The notes beneath the pieces are model-generated. The model saw only the letters and a list, made by a program, of their open reading frames with translations. It did no database searches and was not told the origin of the DNA. A stretch of DNA of 7,376 nucleotides from Burkholderiales bacterium (lineage in GTDB: Bacteria > Pseudomonadota > Gammaproteobacteria > Burkholderiales > Usitatibacteraceae). The stretch's first letter is position 1. Every line of letters starts with the position of its first letter. This document shows positions 1 to 6,623 of this stretch, in pieces. The translations under genes were made by a program, and so were the position numbers. Where the stretch lies: contig JADGRS010000147.1 in the NCBI GenBank assembly GCA_017880705.1, positions 1 to 7,376 on the forward strand, given 5' to 3'.

Positions 1-1467
1 ATCGACCAGGTGGTCGAGGTCGACGAGGAGCTGATGGCGCTCTACCTGGAGCAGGGAGAGGAGCTCTCGCCCGAGCAGCTGCACGCGCCCTTCGAGAAGG
101 CGCTTCGCGAAGGCCACCTCATTCCGGTGTGCTTCGCTTCGGCGCGAACCGGCGTCGGCGTGCCGGAATTCCTGGACATCCTCGCCCGCCTCGCGCCCAA
201 CGCCACCGAGAGCAACCCGCCGCCCTTCGTATTGTCGGCGACGACCGAGGGCGAGGAATTCCACGCCGAACCCGACCCGAAGAAGCACATCCTCGCGCAT
301 GTCTTCAAGATCATCATGGATCCCTACGTGGGCAAGGTCGCGGTGTTCCGCGTGCACCAGGGCACCGTCACCAAGGAGACGCAGCTCTACGTGGGCGAAG
401 GCAAGAAGCCCTTCAAGGCGAGCCACGTGTACCTGCTGCAGGGCAAGGAATACGTGGAGACCGATGCGCTCGTTCCCGGCGACATCGGCGCCATCGCCAA
501 GGTGGAGGAGATCGAGTTCAACAGCGTGCTGCACGACTCCCACGACGAGGACCACATACGGCTGCGTTCGCTCGACTTTCCGACGCCCATGCATTCGCGC
601 GCGGTCGAGCCCAAGAAGAAGGGCGACGAGCAACGGCTCTTCGAGGTGCTGCACAAGCTCGAGGTGGAAGATCCGTGCCTGTGGGTCGAGCGCCATCCGA
701 CTACGCACGAGACGGTGATGCGCGGGCTGGGCGATCTTCACATGCGCACCAAGCTGGAGAAGCTGCAGCAGCAGTACAAGCTCGACGTCGCGACCAAGCC
801 GCCGAAGATTCCCTATCGCGAGACCGTCACCAAGAAATCCGAAGGGCACTGCCGCCACAAGAAGCAGACCGGCGGCGCGGGGCAATTCGGCGAGGTGTTC
901 CTCAAGATCGAGCCGCTCGCGCGCGGCTCGGGATTCCAGTTCGCGAGCGAGGTGAAGGGCGGCGTGATCCCCACGGTGTTCATTCCCGCGGTGGAGAAGG
1001 GCGTGCGCCAGGCGCTCGACCACGGCGTCATCTCGGGCTATCCCGTGGAAGACGTGAAAGTCATCGTCTACGACGGCAAGAGCCACGATGTGGACTCGAA
1101 GGAAATCGCCTTCGTGACCGCGGGCCGCAAGGCCGTGATCGACGCGATCCTCAAGGCATCCCCCATCATGCTGGAGCCCATCGTGAACATCGAGATCACC
1201 GCGCCCGACCGCTTCGTCGGCGACCTTGCCTCGGATCTTTCGGGCAAGCGCGGCCAGGTGACCGGCACCGAGTCCACCGGCGGTGACCTCATGTCGATCA
1301 AGGGGATGGTGCCTTTGTCGGAGGTCTCGGAGTATCAGTCGCGGCTGCGCTCGGTGACGGGCGGGCAAGGCGCTTACACCATGGAATTCAGCCACTACGC
1401 GCCGGTGCCGCCGCAGACACAACAGCACCTCGCCTCGCAATTCAAGCTCGAGCGCGAGGAGGACTAA
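1..1467 (+). CDS. Elongation factor G-like translational GTPase, 5'-truncated by window edge
   Basis: Frame 1 is open from the first base and ends in TAA at 1465-1467, giving 488 visible residues; the N-terminal part with the P-loop, switch regions and G4 motif lies outside the window. Visible in order: the end of the G domain with a G5-like SARTGVG (about residues 48-54), a beta-barrel domain II (about 95-180, with MDPYVGKVAVFRV), domain III (about 195-275, with the GLGDLHM motif), domain IV (about 280-390, with the KKQTGGAGQFGEV loop) and domain V (about 390-480, with LEPIVNIEI and the YTMEFSHY ending). EF-G moves tRNA and mRNA through the ribosome using GTP. Several signature stretches differ from canonical FusA: GGAGQFG replaces GGRGQYG, and SEVSEYQSRLRSVTGG stands where FusA usually has MFGYATDLRS plus TQGR. 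This fits the second, EF-G-like (FusA2/EF-G II) branch rather than the main factor. No str-operon neighbours (rpsG, tuf) follow, which agrees. The exact role of this branch is unsettled. Confidence 0.93.
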   Translation: MDQVVEVDEELMALYLEQGEELSPEQLHAPFEKALREGHLIPVCFASARTGVGVPEFLDILARLAPNATESNPPPFVLSATTEGEEFHAEPDPKKHILAHVFKIIMDPYVGKVAVFRVHQGTVTKETQLYVGEGKKPFKASHVYLLQGKEYVETDALVPGDIGAIAKVEEIEFNSVLHDSHDEDHIRLRSLDFPTPMHSRAVEPKKKGDEQRLFEVLHKLEVEDPCLWVERHPTTHETVMRGLGDLHMRTKLEKLQQQYKLDVATKPPKIPYRETVTKKSEGHCRHKKQTGGAGQFGEVFLKIEPLARGSGFQFASEVKGGVIPTVFIPAVEKGVRQALDHGVISGYPVEDVKVIVYDGKSHDVDSKEIAFVTAGRKAVIDAILKASPIMLEPIVNIEITAPDRFVGDLASDLSGKRGQVTGTESTGGDLMSIKGMVPLSEVSEYQSRLRSVTGGQGAYTMEFSHYAPVPPQTQQHLASQFKLEREED

Positions 1468-1475
1468 GGACTTAC

Positions 1476-1496
1476 TTCGGCCGCCTTCGGCCCGAA
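1476..1496 (+). other. Short imperfect hairpin just after the EF-G-like gene
   Basis: TTCGGCCG and CGGcCCGAA can pair around a CCTT loop with one bulged C, 8 nt after the stop codon. It is followed by AAAATCC rather than a T tract, so it could stabilise the 3' end of the transcript but is not a classic intrinsic terminator. Confidence 0.3.
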
Positions 1497-1538
1497 AATC
1501 CGCGTCTCGAAAAAAAGGGAAATGACGGGTTGACATCC

Positions 1539-1559
1539 GCTCCGCGCCGGAGCAATTTT
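1539..1559 (+). terminator. Possible weak intrinsic terminator for the EF-G-like gene
   Basis: GCTCCG-CGC-CGGAGC forms a 6-bp GC-rich stem with a 3-nt loop, followed after AA by TTTT. The stem is short and the T run is displaced, so termination would be weak. The same bases overlap a possible operator/promoter region for the next gene, and that reading is equally possible. Confidence 0.3.
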
Positions 1560-1587
1560 GTCATCGCAAGTTTGGCGCAAGAATAAA
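1558..1587 (+). promoter_or_regulatory. Candidate sigma-70 promoter for the FlhDC-like/STY4526-family gene
   Basis: TTGTCA at 1558-1563 matches the -35 consensus at 5 of 6 positions. After an 18-bp spacer comes AATAAA (1582-1587), which matches TATAAT at 4 of 6. Transcription would begin near 1594, about 20 nt before the ATG at 1614. A perfect TTGACA also lies at 1530-1535 but has no convincing -10 at 16-18 bp. A purine-rich GGGGGG (1604-1609) just upstream of the ATG serves as ribosome binding site. The assignment is by eye. Confidence 0.4.
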
Positions 1588-1613
1588 TCCTACAAGCGGC
1601 ACAGGGGGGTCCG

Positions 1614-2174
1614 ATGATCGTCATTCGCGACCAGCAGTTGAGGCTTCTGGTCCTGGCGCAGCTCATTCGCGAGCTGCAGCAAGGCGCGCAGGCCAAGGTG
1701 CCGCCGCCCGAGGGATTCACCGAGAGGCAGGCCGAGGAGCTCCGCGCCCTGAGCTCCGACGATCTCGTGAAGCTCTCGGAGATGACCGAGCCGCGCGTGG
1801 CGATCGCGATCGACGCGGGCTCCCTCGAGCACGGGCTTCGCCAGGTCGACTACCTCACCAAGCGCTCGCGCCAGCTCGAGTACTTCATCCGCCACGGCGC
1901 GACATCGAACATGCTGACGAAGCTCTTCCGCATCTCGTCGGCGGACGTGACGCTGAAGCGGCGCCTCTTCGCCGGCACCAGCTCGGCGCTACGCCGGCCC
2001 GCGATGCCGCCGCACGCGACGCGCGAGAAGATCCAGCAGCGCTGGTTCGAGATCCGCAAGGGCAAGGAGGAAGAGCCCGTTCGCGCCGAGGATTACGAAG
2101 AGCTGCACGCCGATTATTCGCAGCACACCTTCGCGACCCTGTGGGCCGTGGTCCACGAGTTCGACAACGAATAA
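1614..2174 (+). CDS. STY4526/DUF2857-type protein, possible single-chain FlhD/FlhC-like regulator
   Basis: This is a 186-residue, cysteine-free, largely helical, cytoplasmic protein with no signal peptide or membrane segment. The pattern (LAQLIREL, GFT, LRALSSDDLVKLSE, FIRHGA, MLTKLFRISSADVTLKRRLF in pieces) matches my recollection of the STY4526/YPO1902 family (DUF2857), small proteins usually carried by integrative conjugative elements and pathogenicity islands and of unproven function. Read closely, residues 8-80 resemble E. coli FlhD: LVLAQLIRE against LLLAQRLIV, and LRALSSDDLVKLSEMTE against LAALTLPQMVKLAETNQ. Residues 88-182 resemble the helical part of FlhC: FIRHGATSNML against LITLGARLQML, and HTFATLWAVVHEF against ASMFCNAWQFLLK. 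FlhC's zinc-binding C-terminal cysteines are absent. This suggests a DNA-binding regulator, but that is inference. Start: the ATG has a GGGGGG ribosome site 4 nt upstream. The gene is monocistronic, with its own promoter-like region and a strong terminator. Base composition resembles the neighbours, so there is no sign of recent transfer. Confidence 0.85.
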   Translation: MIVIRDQQLRLLVLAQLIRELQQGAQAKVPPPEGFTERQAEELRALSSDDLVKLSEMTEPRVAIAIDAGSLEHGLRQVDYLTKRSRQLEYFIRHGATSNMLTKLFRISSADVTLKRRLFAGTSSALRRPAMPPHATREKIQQRWFEIRKGKEEEPVRAEDYEELHADYSQHTFATLWAVVHEFDNE

Positions 2175-2194
2175 GGAGGAGGAGCAAAAGAGCG

Positions 2195-2228
2195 AAACGG
2201 GGCGGCTTGGGCCGCCCCGTTTTGTTTG
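2195..2228. terminator. Strong bidirectional intrinsic terminator between convergent genes
   Basis: A perfect 12-bp stem (AAACGGGGCGGC at 2195-2206, GCCGCCCCGTTT at 2211-2222) encloses a TTGG loop and is followed on the plus strand by TGTTTG. It sits 20 nt after the stop at 2174. On the minus strand the same stem ends in GTTTCGCTCTTTTG, so it can also stop the convergent oxygenase transcript, whose stop codon is 55 nt away. Confidence 0.88.
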
Positions 2229-2237
2229 CAGCAGACC

Positions 2238-2268
2238 GTATCCTCTGAAATTCAAATTTAGAGGATAC
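2238..2268. repeat. AT-rich inverted repeat downstream of the oxygenase gene
   Basis: GTATCCTCT (2238-2246) and AGAGGATAC (2260-2268) are perfect 9-bp arms around a 13-nt AT-rich centre that itself contains AAATT and AATTT. It begins 9 nt beyond the minus-strand stop codon. No T tract follows on either strand, so it is probably an mRNA 3'-end hairpin (minus strand) or a dispersed palindromic element or protein site. Its AT-richness is unlike the surrounding DNA. Confidence 0.6.
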
Positions 2269-2277
2269 AAAAGACGG

Positions 2278-3390
2278 CTAGACGTGCTGCCCGATCTCCC
2301 GGCGGATGAACTCGTGGAAGTGCACCATCCCGTCTTCCATCGGCGATTGATACGGCCCGTGCTCCTCGCGCCCATCTTCCAGCAGCGCCTTGCGCCCGCG
2401 CGTCATGCGAAGGCAGATCTCCTCGTCCTCGAGCGCGGTCTCGTGGTACGCCTTCTGCTGCGCGGCCATGTAGTCGGGCTCGAACAGCGCGATCTCTTCG
2501 GGGTAATAGAACTCGATCACGTTCACGCACTTCTCGGGACCGCGCGGATGGAGCGTGGAGATGACGAGCACGTTCGGATACCACTCGACCATCACGTTCG
2601 GGTAATAGGTGAGCCAGATCGCGCCGTGGGGCGGTGGCTCGCCGCCGCTGTACTTGAGCACCTGATCGTGCCACGCCTTGTACGTGGGCGAGCCGGGCGT
2701 GCCGAGGCGCTGGTTCACGCCGACCGTCTGCACGCTGTGCCAGTCGCCGAGCTCCCAATGCAGGTCGTCGCACGTGACGAAATGCCCGAGCCCCGGATGG
2801 AACGGGCCGACATGATAGTCCTCGAGATAGACCTCGACGAAGGTCTTCCAGTTGAAGTCGTATTCGACGGTCTCGACCTTGTCGAGCCGGTAGTCGGCGA
2901 AGTCGAGCTCTTTCGCGACGCCGAGATTCGCAAGATCGCGCGCCACGTCGCGCTTGCCGTTGAAGAGCATGCCGTTCCACTTCTGCAGCGATTGCCGCGG
3001 CAGGTCGAGGCACGGATGGTCGGGGAACTCGGGCGCGCCGAGATGCGTGCCGTCGCCCGCGTAGCTCCAGCGATGCAGCGGGCAGGTGATGGTGCCGCCG
3101 GGAAGCGAGCCCGCGCCCTGCAGCATGATCGCCTGGCGATGGCGGCACACGTTGGAGACGAGATCGTGGCGCCCGCCGTTGTTCACGAGGGACCACGCGC
3201 CCTGGGAGCGCCAGTCGAGCACGCGATAGTCGCCGGGCTCGCGCGCCATCTGCTCGTGCGCCACATACCCGGGGCCCTGGGCGAAAAGGAGCTTCCGCTC
3301 GATGTCCGCCACCTTCGGGTCGAAGTACCACGAAAGCGGCAGGTGAGGAGACGTGCGCGTGAGCAGTCTCTGACTCGCGAGATCCGACAT
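2278..3390 (-). CDS. Rieske non-heme iron oxygenase, alpha subunit
   Basis: A 370-residue protein, starting at the ATG that begins MSDLASQ. An in-frame ATG at 3427-3429 would add 13 residues, but it has no ribosome site, whereas the chosen start has GGGGGT about 8 nt upstream. The [2Fe-2S] Rieske ligands are C82-x-H84 and C103-x2-H106. The mononuclear iron site is NWKTFVEVYLEDYH followed by VGPFH, giving H193 and H198; the likely third ligand is D322 (in LEDEE). The residue three before H193 is E190 rather than the usual aspartate, as in the carnitine oxygenase CntA (Glu205). Such enzymes hydroxylate or demethylate substrates using O2 and electrons from a reductase. Length fits the alpha-subunit family. 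No reductase, ferredoxin or beta subunit is encoded in the window, and the substrate cannot be told from sequence; a quaternary amine or small aromatic is possible. The gene reads away from xseB and converges on the 1614-2174 gene. Confidence 0.93.
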   Translation of the reverse strand: MSDLASQRLLTRTSPHLPLSWYFDPKVADIERKLLFAQGPGYVAHEQMAREPGDYRVLDWRSQGAWSLVNNGGRHDLVSNVCRHRQAIMLQGAGSLPGGTITCPLHRWSYAGDGTHLGAPEFPDHPCLDLPRQSLQKWNGMLFNGKRDVARDLANLGVAKELDFADYRLDKVETVEYDFNWKTFVEVYLEDYHVGPFHPGLGHFVTCDDLHWELGDWHSVQTVGVNQRLGTPGSPTYKAWHDQVLKYSGGEPPPHGAIWLTYYPNVMVEWYPNVLVISTLHPRGPEKCVNVIEFYYPEEIALFEPDYMAAQQKAYHETALEDEEICLRMTRGRKALLEDGREEHGPYQSPMEDGMVHFHEFIRREIGQHV

Positions 3391-3481
3391 TATCCGCACC
3401 CCCAGTACAAACGAAGATGAAAACAACATGCGGGCAAATCGAGTCAGCTAGCTTTTAACTCTGCAGCTCCGTCCCACTGCT

Positions 3482-3510
3482 ATATTGAGGCGAGTTCCCT
3501 TATTTTTCAA
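3482..3510 (-). promoter_or_regulatory. Candidate promoter for the Rieske oxygenase gene
   Basis: On the minus strand TTGAAA (3510-3505, 5 of 6 to the -35 consensus) is followed after 17 bp by CAATAT (3487-3482, 3 of 6). TATAGC (3484-3479) is an alternative -10 with a long 20-bp spacer. Transcription would start near 3475 and leave a leader of about 85 nt before the ATG. The GAGT/AGCTAGCT/ACTC palindrome lies inside that leader. Confidence 0.35.
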
Positions 3511-3521
3511 GACCTTTGGTG

Positions 3522-3527
3522 TAAAAT
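3522..3527 (+). promoter_or_regulatory. Candidate -10 element for the xseB-ispA-dxs operon
   Basis: TAAAAT matches TATAAT at 5 of 6 positions and lies 36 nt upstream of the xseB ATG. The -35 region about 17 bp upstream (around 3499-3505, CTTATTT) is poor, so an activator may assist or the true start may differ. It lies close to the minus-strand promoter candidate, so the two transcription units could influence each other. Confidence 0.35.
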
Positions 3528-3563
3528 TCATCCCTTGGCTCATGTTCGCAAGGCTACACTTCG

Positions 3564-3806
3564 ATGTCGGCGAAAGCGCAAGGCAATTCCCCCTCCGAAT
3601 TGAGCTTCGAGAAGGCCCTCGAGGAGCTCGAAGCGCTCGTCGCCCGCATGGAGGACGGCAAGCTTCCGCTCGAGGAATCCCTCGCCGCCTACCAGCGCGG
3701 CGCGGAGCTCGTGAAGTTCTGCGAGTCGAAGCTGGTGGATGCGCAGGCACGCATCGCGGTCCTCGAAGGCGACACGTTGCGCGACTTCACCCCCGAAACG
3801 AAGTGA
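3564..3806 (+). CDS. xseB: Exodeoxyribonuclease VII small subunit
   Basis: An 80-residue protein with the XseB core: LSFEKALEELEALVARMEDG (residues 13-32), KLPLEESLAAYQRGAEL (33-49) and a second helix CESKLVDAQARIAVL, forming the helical hairpin typical of the family. Several XseB copies bind the catalytic XseA subunit to make exonuclease VII, which degrades single-stranded DNA to oligonucleotides in the cytoplasm. XseA is not in the window. Length is normal (about 75-85). The ATG at 3564 has AAGG about 10 nt upstream. It is the first gene of the operon; its TGA overlaps the ispA start by 4 nt (GTGA), implying translational coupling. Confidence 0.95.
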   Translation: MSAKAQGNSPSELSFEKALEELEALVARMEDGKLPLEESLAAYQRGAELVKFCESKLVDAQARIAVLEGDTLRDFTPETK

Positions 3807-4714
3807 AGGAGCCGGATTTCCAGGCGTGGTCGCGTGACGTGGCCGCCCGGATGGAAACGGCGCTCGCGGAATTCCTCCCGTCGCAGCAAACGGTCCCCAT
3901 GCGGCTCCACGACGCGATGCGCTACGCGACGCTCGGCGGCGGCAAGCGCGTGCGCGCGATGCTCGTGTTCGGCGCAGGCGAGGCGACGGGCGCCGCGCCG
4001 CGCCGCCTCGAGATCGTCGCGTCGGCGGTCGAGATGATCCACGCGTATTCGCTCATCCACGACGACCTTCCGTGCATGGACGACGACGTGCTTCGGCGCG
4101 GCAAGCCCACGTGCCACGTGGAGTTCGACGAGGCCACCGCGCTCCTCGCGGGCGATGCGCTGCAGAGCCTCGCGTTCCAGCTCCTCGCCGACCATCGCCT
4201 CGCGCAGGGCGGCGACGCGCAGCTCGAGATGATCAAGCTCTTCGCCGCCGCGTGCGGCTCGCGCGGCATGGCGGGGGGCCAGGCGATCGACCTCGATTCG
4301 GTTGGCCGCGGCATCACGCTTCCCGAGCTCGAGTTCATGCACATCCTCAAGACCGGCGCCCTCATCCGCGCCTCGGTGCTGATGGGCGCGCAATGCGGGT
4401 CGGAATCGGGGGGCGCCGCGATCGCGGCCGCGGAGCTCGAGCGCCTCGATCGCTACGCGAAGTGCGTGGGCCTCGCCTTCCAGGTGGTCGACGACATCCT
4501 CGACGAGGAAGGCGATTCGGCGGTCCTCGGCAAGACCGCGGGCAAGGACAAGGCCGCCGGCAAGCCTACCTATACGAGCCTCATGGGACTCGCCGAAGCG
4601 AAGCGCTTCGCCCTCGAGCTGCTCGAGGATTCGCGCGAGGCGCTCGCGGGCTTCGGCGAGAGGGCCGAGCGGCTCCGGGAGATCGCGGATTTCATCGTCC
4701 ACCGCCGGCGTTAG
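3803..4714 (+). CDS. ispA: (2E,6E)-farnesyl diphosphate synthase
   Basis: A 303-residue type II short-chain polyprenyl synthase that condenses dimethylallyl and geranyl diphosphate with isopentenyl diphosphate to farnesyl diphosphate, the precursor of quinone side chains and undecaprenyl carriers. Visible: GGGKRVR (45-51, substrate phosphate binding), the first aspartate-rich motif DDLPCMD (D87, D88, D93) preceded by HAYSLIH, RRGKPTCH (98-105), LLAGDALQ (114-121), GGQAIDL (158-164), K183-T184 in ILKTGAL, and the second motif DDILD (D230, D231, D234) in FQVVDDILD. The GKDKAAGKPTY loop is also typical. The two-residue insertion in the first motif and Y82-S83 before it fit a bacterial C15 synthase. 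The chosen GTG at 3803 overlaps the xseB stop and keeps the DFQAW N-terminus seen in relatives; the alternative ATG at 3851 would drop 16 residues. The stop lies 15 nt before dxs. Confidence 0.96.
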   Translation: MKEPDFQAWSRDVAARMETALAEFLPSQQTVPMRLHDAMRYATLGGGKRVRAMLVFGAGEATGAAPRRLEIVASAVEMIHAYSLIHDDLPCMDDDVLRRGKPTCHVEFDEATALLAGDALQSLAFQLLADHRLAQGGDAQLEMIKLFAAACGSRGMAGGQAIDLDSVGRGITLPELEFMHILKTGALIRASVLMGAQCGSESGGAAIAAAELERLDRYAKCVGLAFQVVDDILDEEGDSAVLGKTAGKDKAAGKPTYTSLMGLAEAKRFALELLEDSREALAGFGERAERLREIADFIVHRRR

Positions 4715-4729
4715 AATGGGACTCTTCTC

Positions 4730-6622
4730 ATGAGCGCCTACCCCCTCCTCGAAACGGTCGACGATCCCGCAGAGTTGCGGGCGCTCGACCGCAAGCAGCT
4801 TGCGCAACTGGCCACGGAGCTGCGCGCGTTCATCGTCGATTCGGTCGCATCGACCGGCGGGCACCTGTCCTCCAACCTGGGCACGGTCGAGCTCACCATC
4901 GCGCTGCACTATGTCTTCAACACGCCCGATGACAAGCTCATCTGGGACGTGGGCCACCAGACCTACGGCCACAAGATCCTCACGGGACGGCGCAAGGGCA
5001 TGAGGACGCTGCGCCAGAAGGGCGGCATCGCGGGTTTCCCGCGGCGCGAGGAAAGCCGCTACGACACGTTCGGCACCGCGCACTCTTCCACGTCGATCTC
5101 CGCGGCGATCGGCATGGCGGTGGCGGCGCGCCGGCAGGGCCTCGACCATCGCGTGGTCGCGGTCATCGGCGATGGCGCGATGACGGCGGGCATGGCGTTC
5201 GAGGCGCTCAACAACGCGAAGCAGGCCGACGCGAACGTGATCGTGGTGCTCAACGACAACGACATGTCGATCTCGGAGAACGTGGGCGCGCTCAACAACT
5301 ATCTCGCGAAGCTCATGTCCGGGCGCTTCTACGCCGCCACCAAGAAGACCGCGGAGAAGATGCTCTCGGTCGCGCCGCCGATGAAGGAGCTCGCCAAGCG
5401 CTTCGAGGAGCACGCCAAGGGCATGCTCACGCCCTCGACGATGTTCGAGGAGTTCGGCTTCAACTACACCGGCCCCATCGACGGCCACAACATCGACGTG
5501 CTGATCGACACGCTGCAGAACGTGAAGCGACTCACGGGCCCGCAGTTCCTCCACGTCGTGACCCGCAAGGGGCAAGGCTACAAGCACGCCGAGGAAGATC
5601 CCATCACGTATCACGGCCCCGGCAAGTTCGATCCGGGCGTGGGGATCGTGAAGGCCGCGACCGCGAAGGACGCGGCTCCGAAGCCCACCTACACGCAGGT
5701 GTTCGGCGATTGGCTCTGCGACATGGCCCAGGCCGACGAGCGCTTGATCGGCATCACGCCCGCGATGCGCGAAGGCTCGGGCCTCGTGAAATTCTCGCAG
5801 CGCTTTCCCGATCGCTATTTCGACGTCGGCATCGCCGAGCAGCATGCGGTGACGTTCGCCGCAGGGCTTGCGGTCGCGGGGATGAAGCCCGTGGTCGCGA
5901 TCTACTCGACCTTCCTGCAACGCGCCTACGACCAGCTCATCCACGACGTCGCGCTGCAGAACCTTCCCGTCGTCTTCGCGCTCGACCGTGGTGGCCTGGT
6001 CGGAGCCGATGGCCCGACGCACCACGGCGCGTTCGACCTCTCGTACCTGCGCTGCATCCCGAACATGACCGTGATGGCGCCCGCCGACGAGAACGAGTGC
6101 CGCCAGATGCTCTACACCGCGTTCACGCTCGATACGCCCACCGCGGTTCGATATCCGCGCGGCGCCGGCGTCGGCGTCGAGGTGCAGCGCGAGATGCACG
6201 CCATTCCCGTCGGGCGGGGCGAAGTGCGGCGCGAGGGCAAGCGCATCGCGATCCTCGCGTTCGGATCGATGCTGAAGCCCGCGCTGGACGCGGGCGCGGA
6301 GCTGAACGCCACGGTCGTCAACATGCGCTTCGTGAAGCCGATCGATCGCGACCTCGTGTTCAAGCTCGCGACTTCCCACGACCTGTTGGTCACAATCGAG
6401 GAGAACGTGGTCGCGGGCGGCGCGGGCGCCGCCGTGCTCGAAGCGCTTGCCGCCGACGGCCTCGCGGTTCCGGTGCTCACGCTCGGGCTCCCCGCCGAAT
6501 TCGTCGAGCATGGCGATCCGCACCAGCTGCTGGTCGATTGCGGGCTGGATGCCGAGGGCATCGCGCGCAGCGTGCGCGAGCGGCTCTCGCGAGCGGGGCA
6601 GCGCTCCGGCAAGGCGGCATGA
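4730..6622 (+). CDS. dxs: 1-deoxy-D-xylulose-5-phosphate synthase
   Basis: A 630-residue thiamine-diphosphate enzyme (E. coli form 620) that joins pyruvate and glyceraldehyde 3-phosphate to DXP with loss of CO2. This is the first step of the MEP isoprenoid pathway and also feeds thiamine and pyridoxal synthesis. Visible: H45 in [10 protein letters not shown] and H76 in [11 protein letters not shown]; the ThDP/Mg motif GDGAMTAG (147-154) with NN at 161-162; [12 protein letters not shown] (175-186); the linker [14 protein letters not shown]; the catalytic glutamate E370 in [17 protein letters not shown]392 and R398 in [13 protein letters not shown]427 and H431 in GADGPTHHG. Numbers from 370 onward coincide with the E. 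coli catalytic residues. All key residues are present, so the enzyme should be active. The ATG at 4730 has only a weak ribosome site (GGGA), and the 15-nt gap suggests coupling to ispA. The stop is followed 1 nt later by the next ATG. Confidence 0.98.
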   Translation: MSAYPLLETVDDPAELRALDRKQLAQLATELRAFIVDSVASTGGHLSSNLGTVELTIALHYVFNTPDDKLIWDVGHQTYGHKILTGRRKGMRTLRQKGGIAGFPRREESRYDTFGTAHSSTSISAAIGMAVAARRQGLDHRVVAVIGDGAMTAGMAFEALNNAKQADANVIVVLNDNDMSISENVGALNNYLAKLMSGRFYAATKKTAEKMLSVAPPMKELAKRFEEHAKGMLTPSTMFEEFGFNYTGPIDGHNIDVLIDTLQNVKRLTGPQFLHVVTRKGQGYKHAEEDPITYHGPGKFDPGVGIVKAATAKDAAPKPTYTQVFGDWLCDMAQADERLIGITPAMREGSGLVKFSQRFPDRYFDVGIAEQHAVTFAAGLAVAGMKPVVAIYSTFLQRAYDQLIHDVALQNLPVVFALDRGGLVGADGPTHHGAFDLSYLRCIPNMTVMAPADENECRQMLYTAFTLDTPTAVRYPRGAGVGVEVQREMHAIPVGRGEVRREGKRIAILAFGSMLKPALDAGAELNATVVNMRFVKPIDRDLVFKLATSHDLLVTIEENVVAGGAGAAVLEALAADGLAVPVLTLGLPAEFVEHGDPHQLLVDCGLDAEGIARSVRERLSRAGQRSGKAA

Positions 6623-6623
6623 C

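Larger units (their letters stand above)
3391..3563. promoter_or_regulatory. Divergent intergenic region between the oxygenase gene and xseB
   Basis: This 173-bp, comparatively AT-rich stretch must hold promoters for both directions. It contains the two promoter candidates listed separately, an 8-bp palindrome AGCTAGCT (3446-3453) flanked by GAGT and ACTC (3441-3444, 3458-3461), and a CTGCAG. No open reading frame or RNA gene was recognised in it. Confidence 0.6.

Noticed and set aside
129..1286. A second plus-strand frame of 385 codons within the EF-G-like gene
   Set aside because: Arg-rich out-of-frame shadow of a gene with clear EF-G domain order.
1530..1558. TTGACA at 1530-1535 as the main -35
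   Set aside because: The sequence 16-18 bp downstream (around 1552-1558) has at most a 2 of 6 match to a -10, so the 1558-1587 pair is preferred.
2284..3420. A plus-strand frame of 378 codons opposite the Rieske gene
   Set aside because: The minus strand encodes complete Rieske and iron-site motifs, while the plus-strand translation is low-complexity Arg/Ala/Val/Glu without domain features.
3391..3429. Upstream ATG (3427-3429) for the oxygenase, adding 13 residues
   Set aside because: No ribosome binding site precedes it and the added MLFSSSF stretch is not family-like; the ATG at 3390 has GGGGGT at a suitable distance.
3485..3802. In-frame upstream extension of ispA through xseB
   Set aside because: The extension is antisensical for the family, overlaps all of xseB and its leader, and relatives start near the GTG at 3803.
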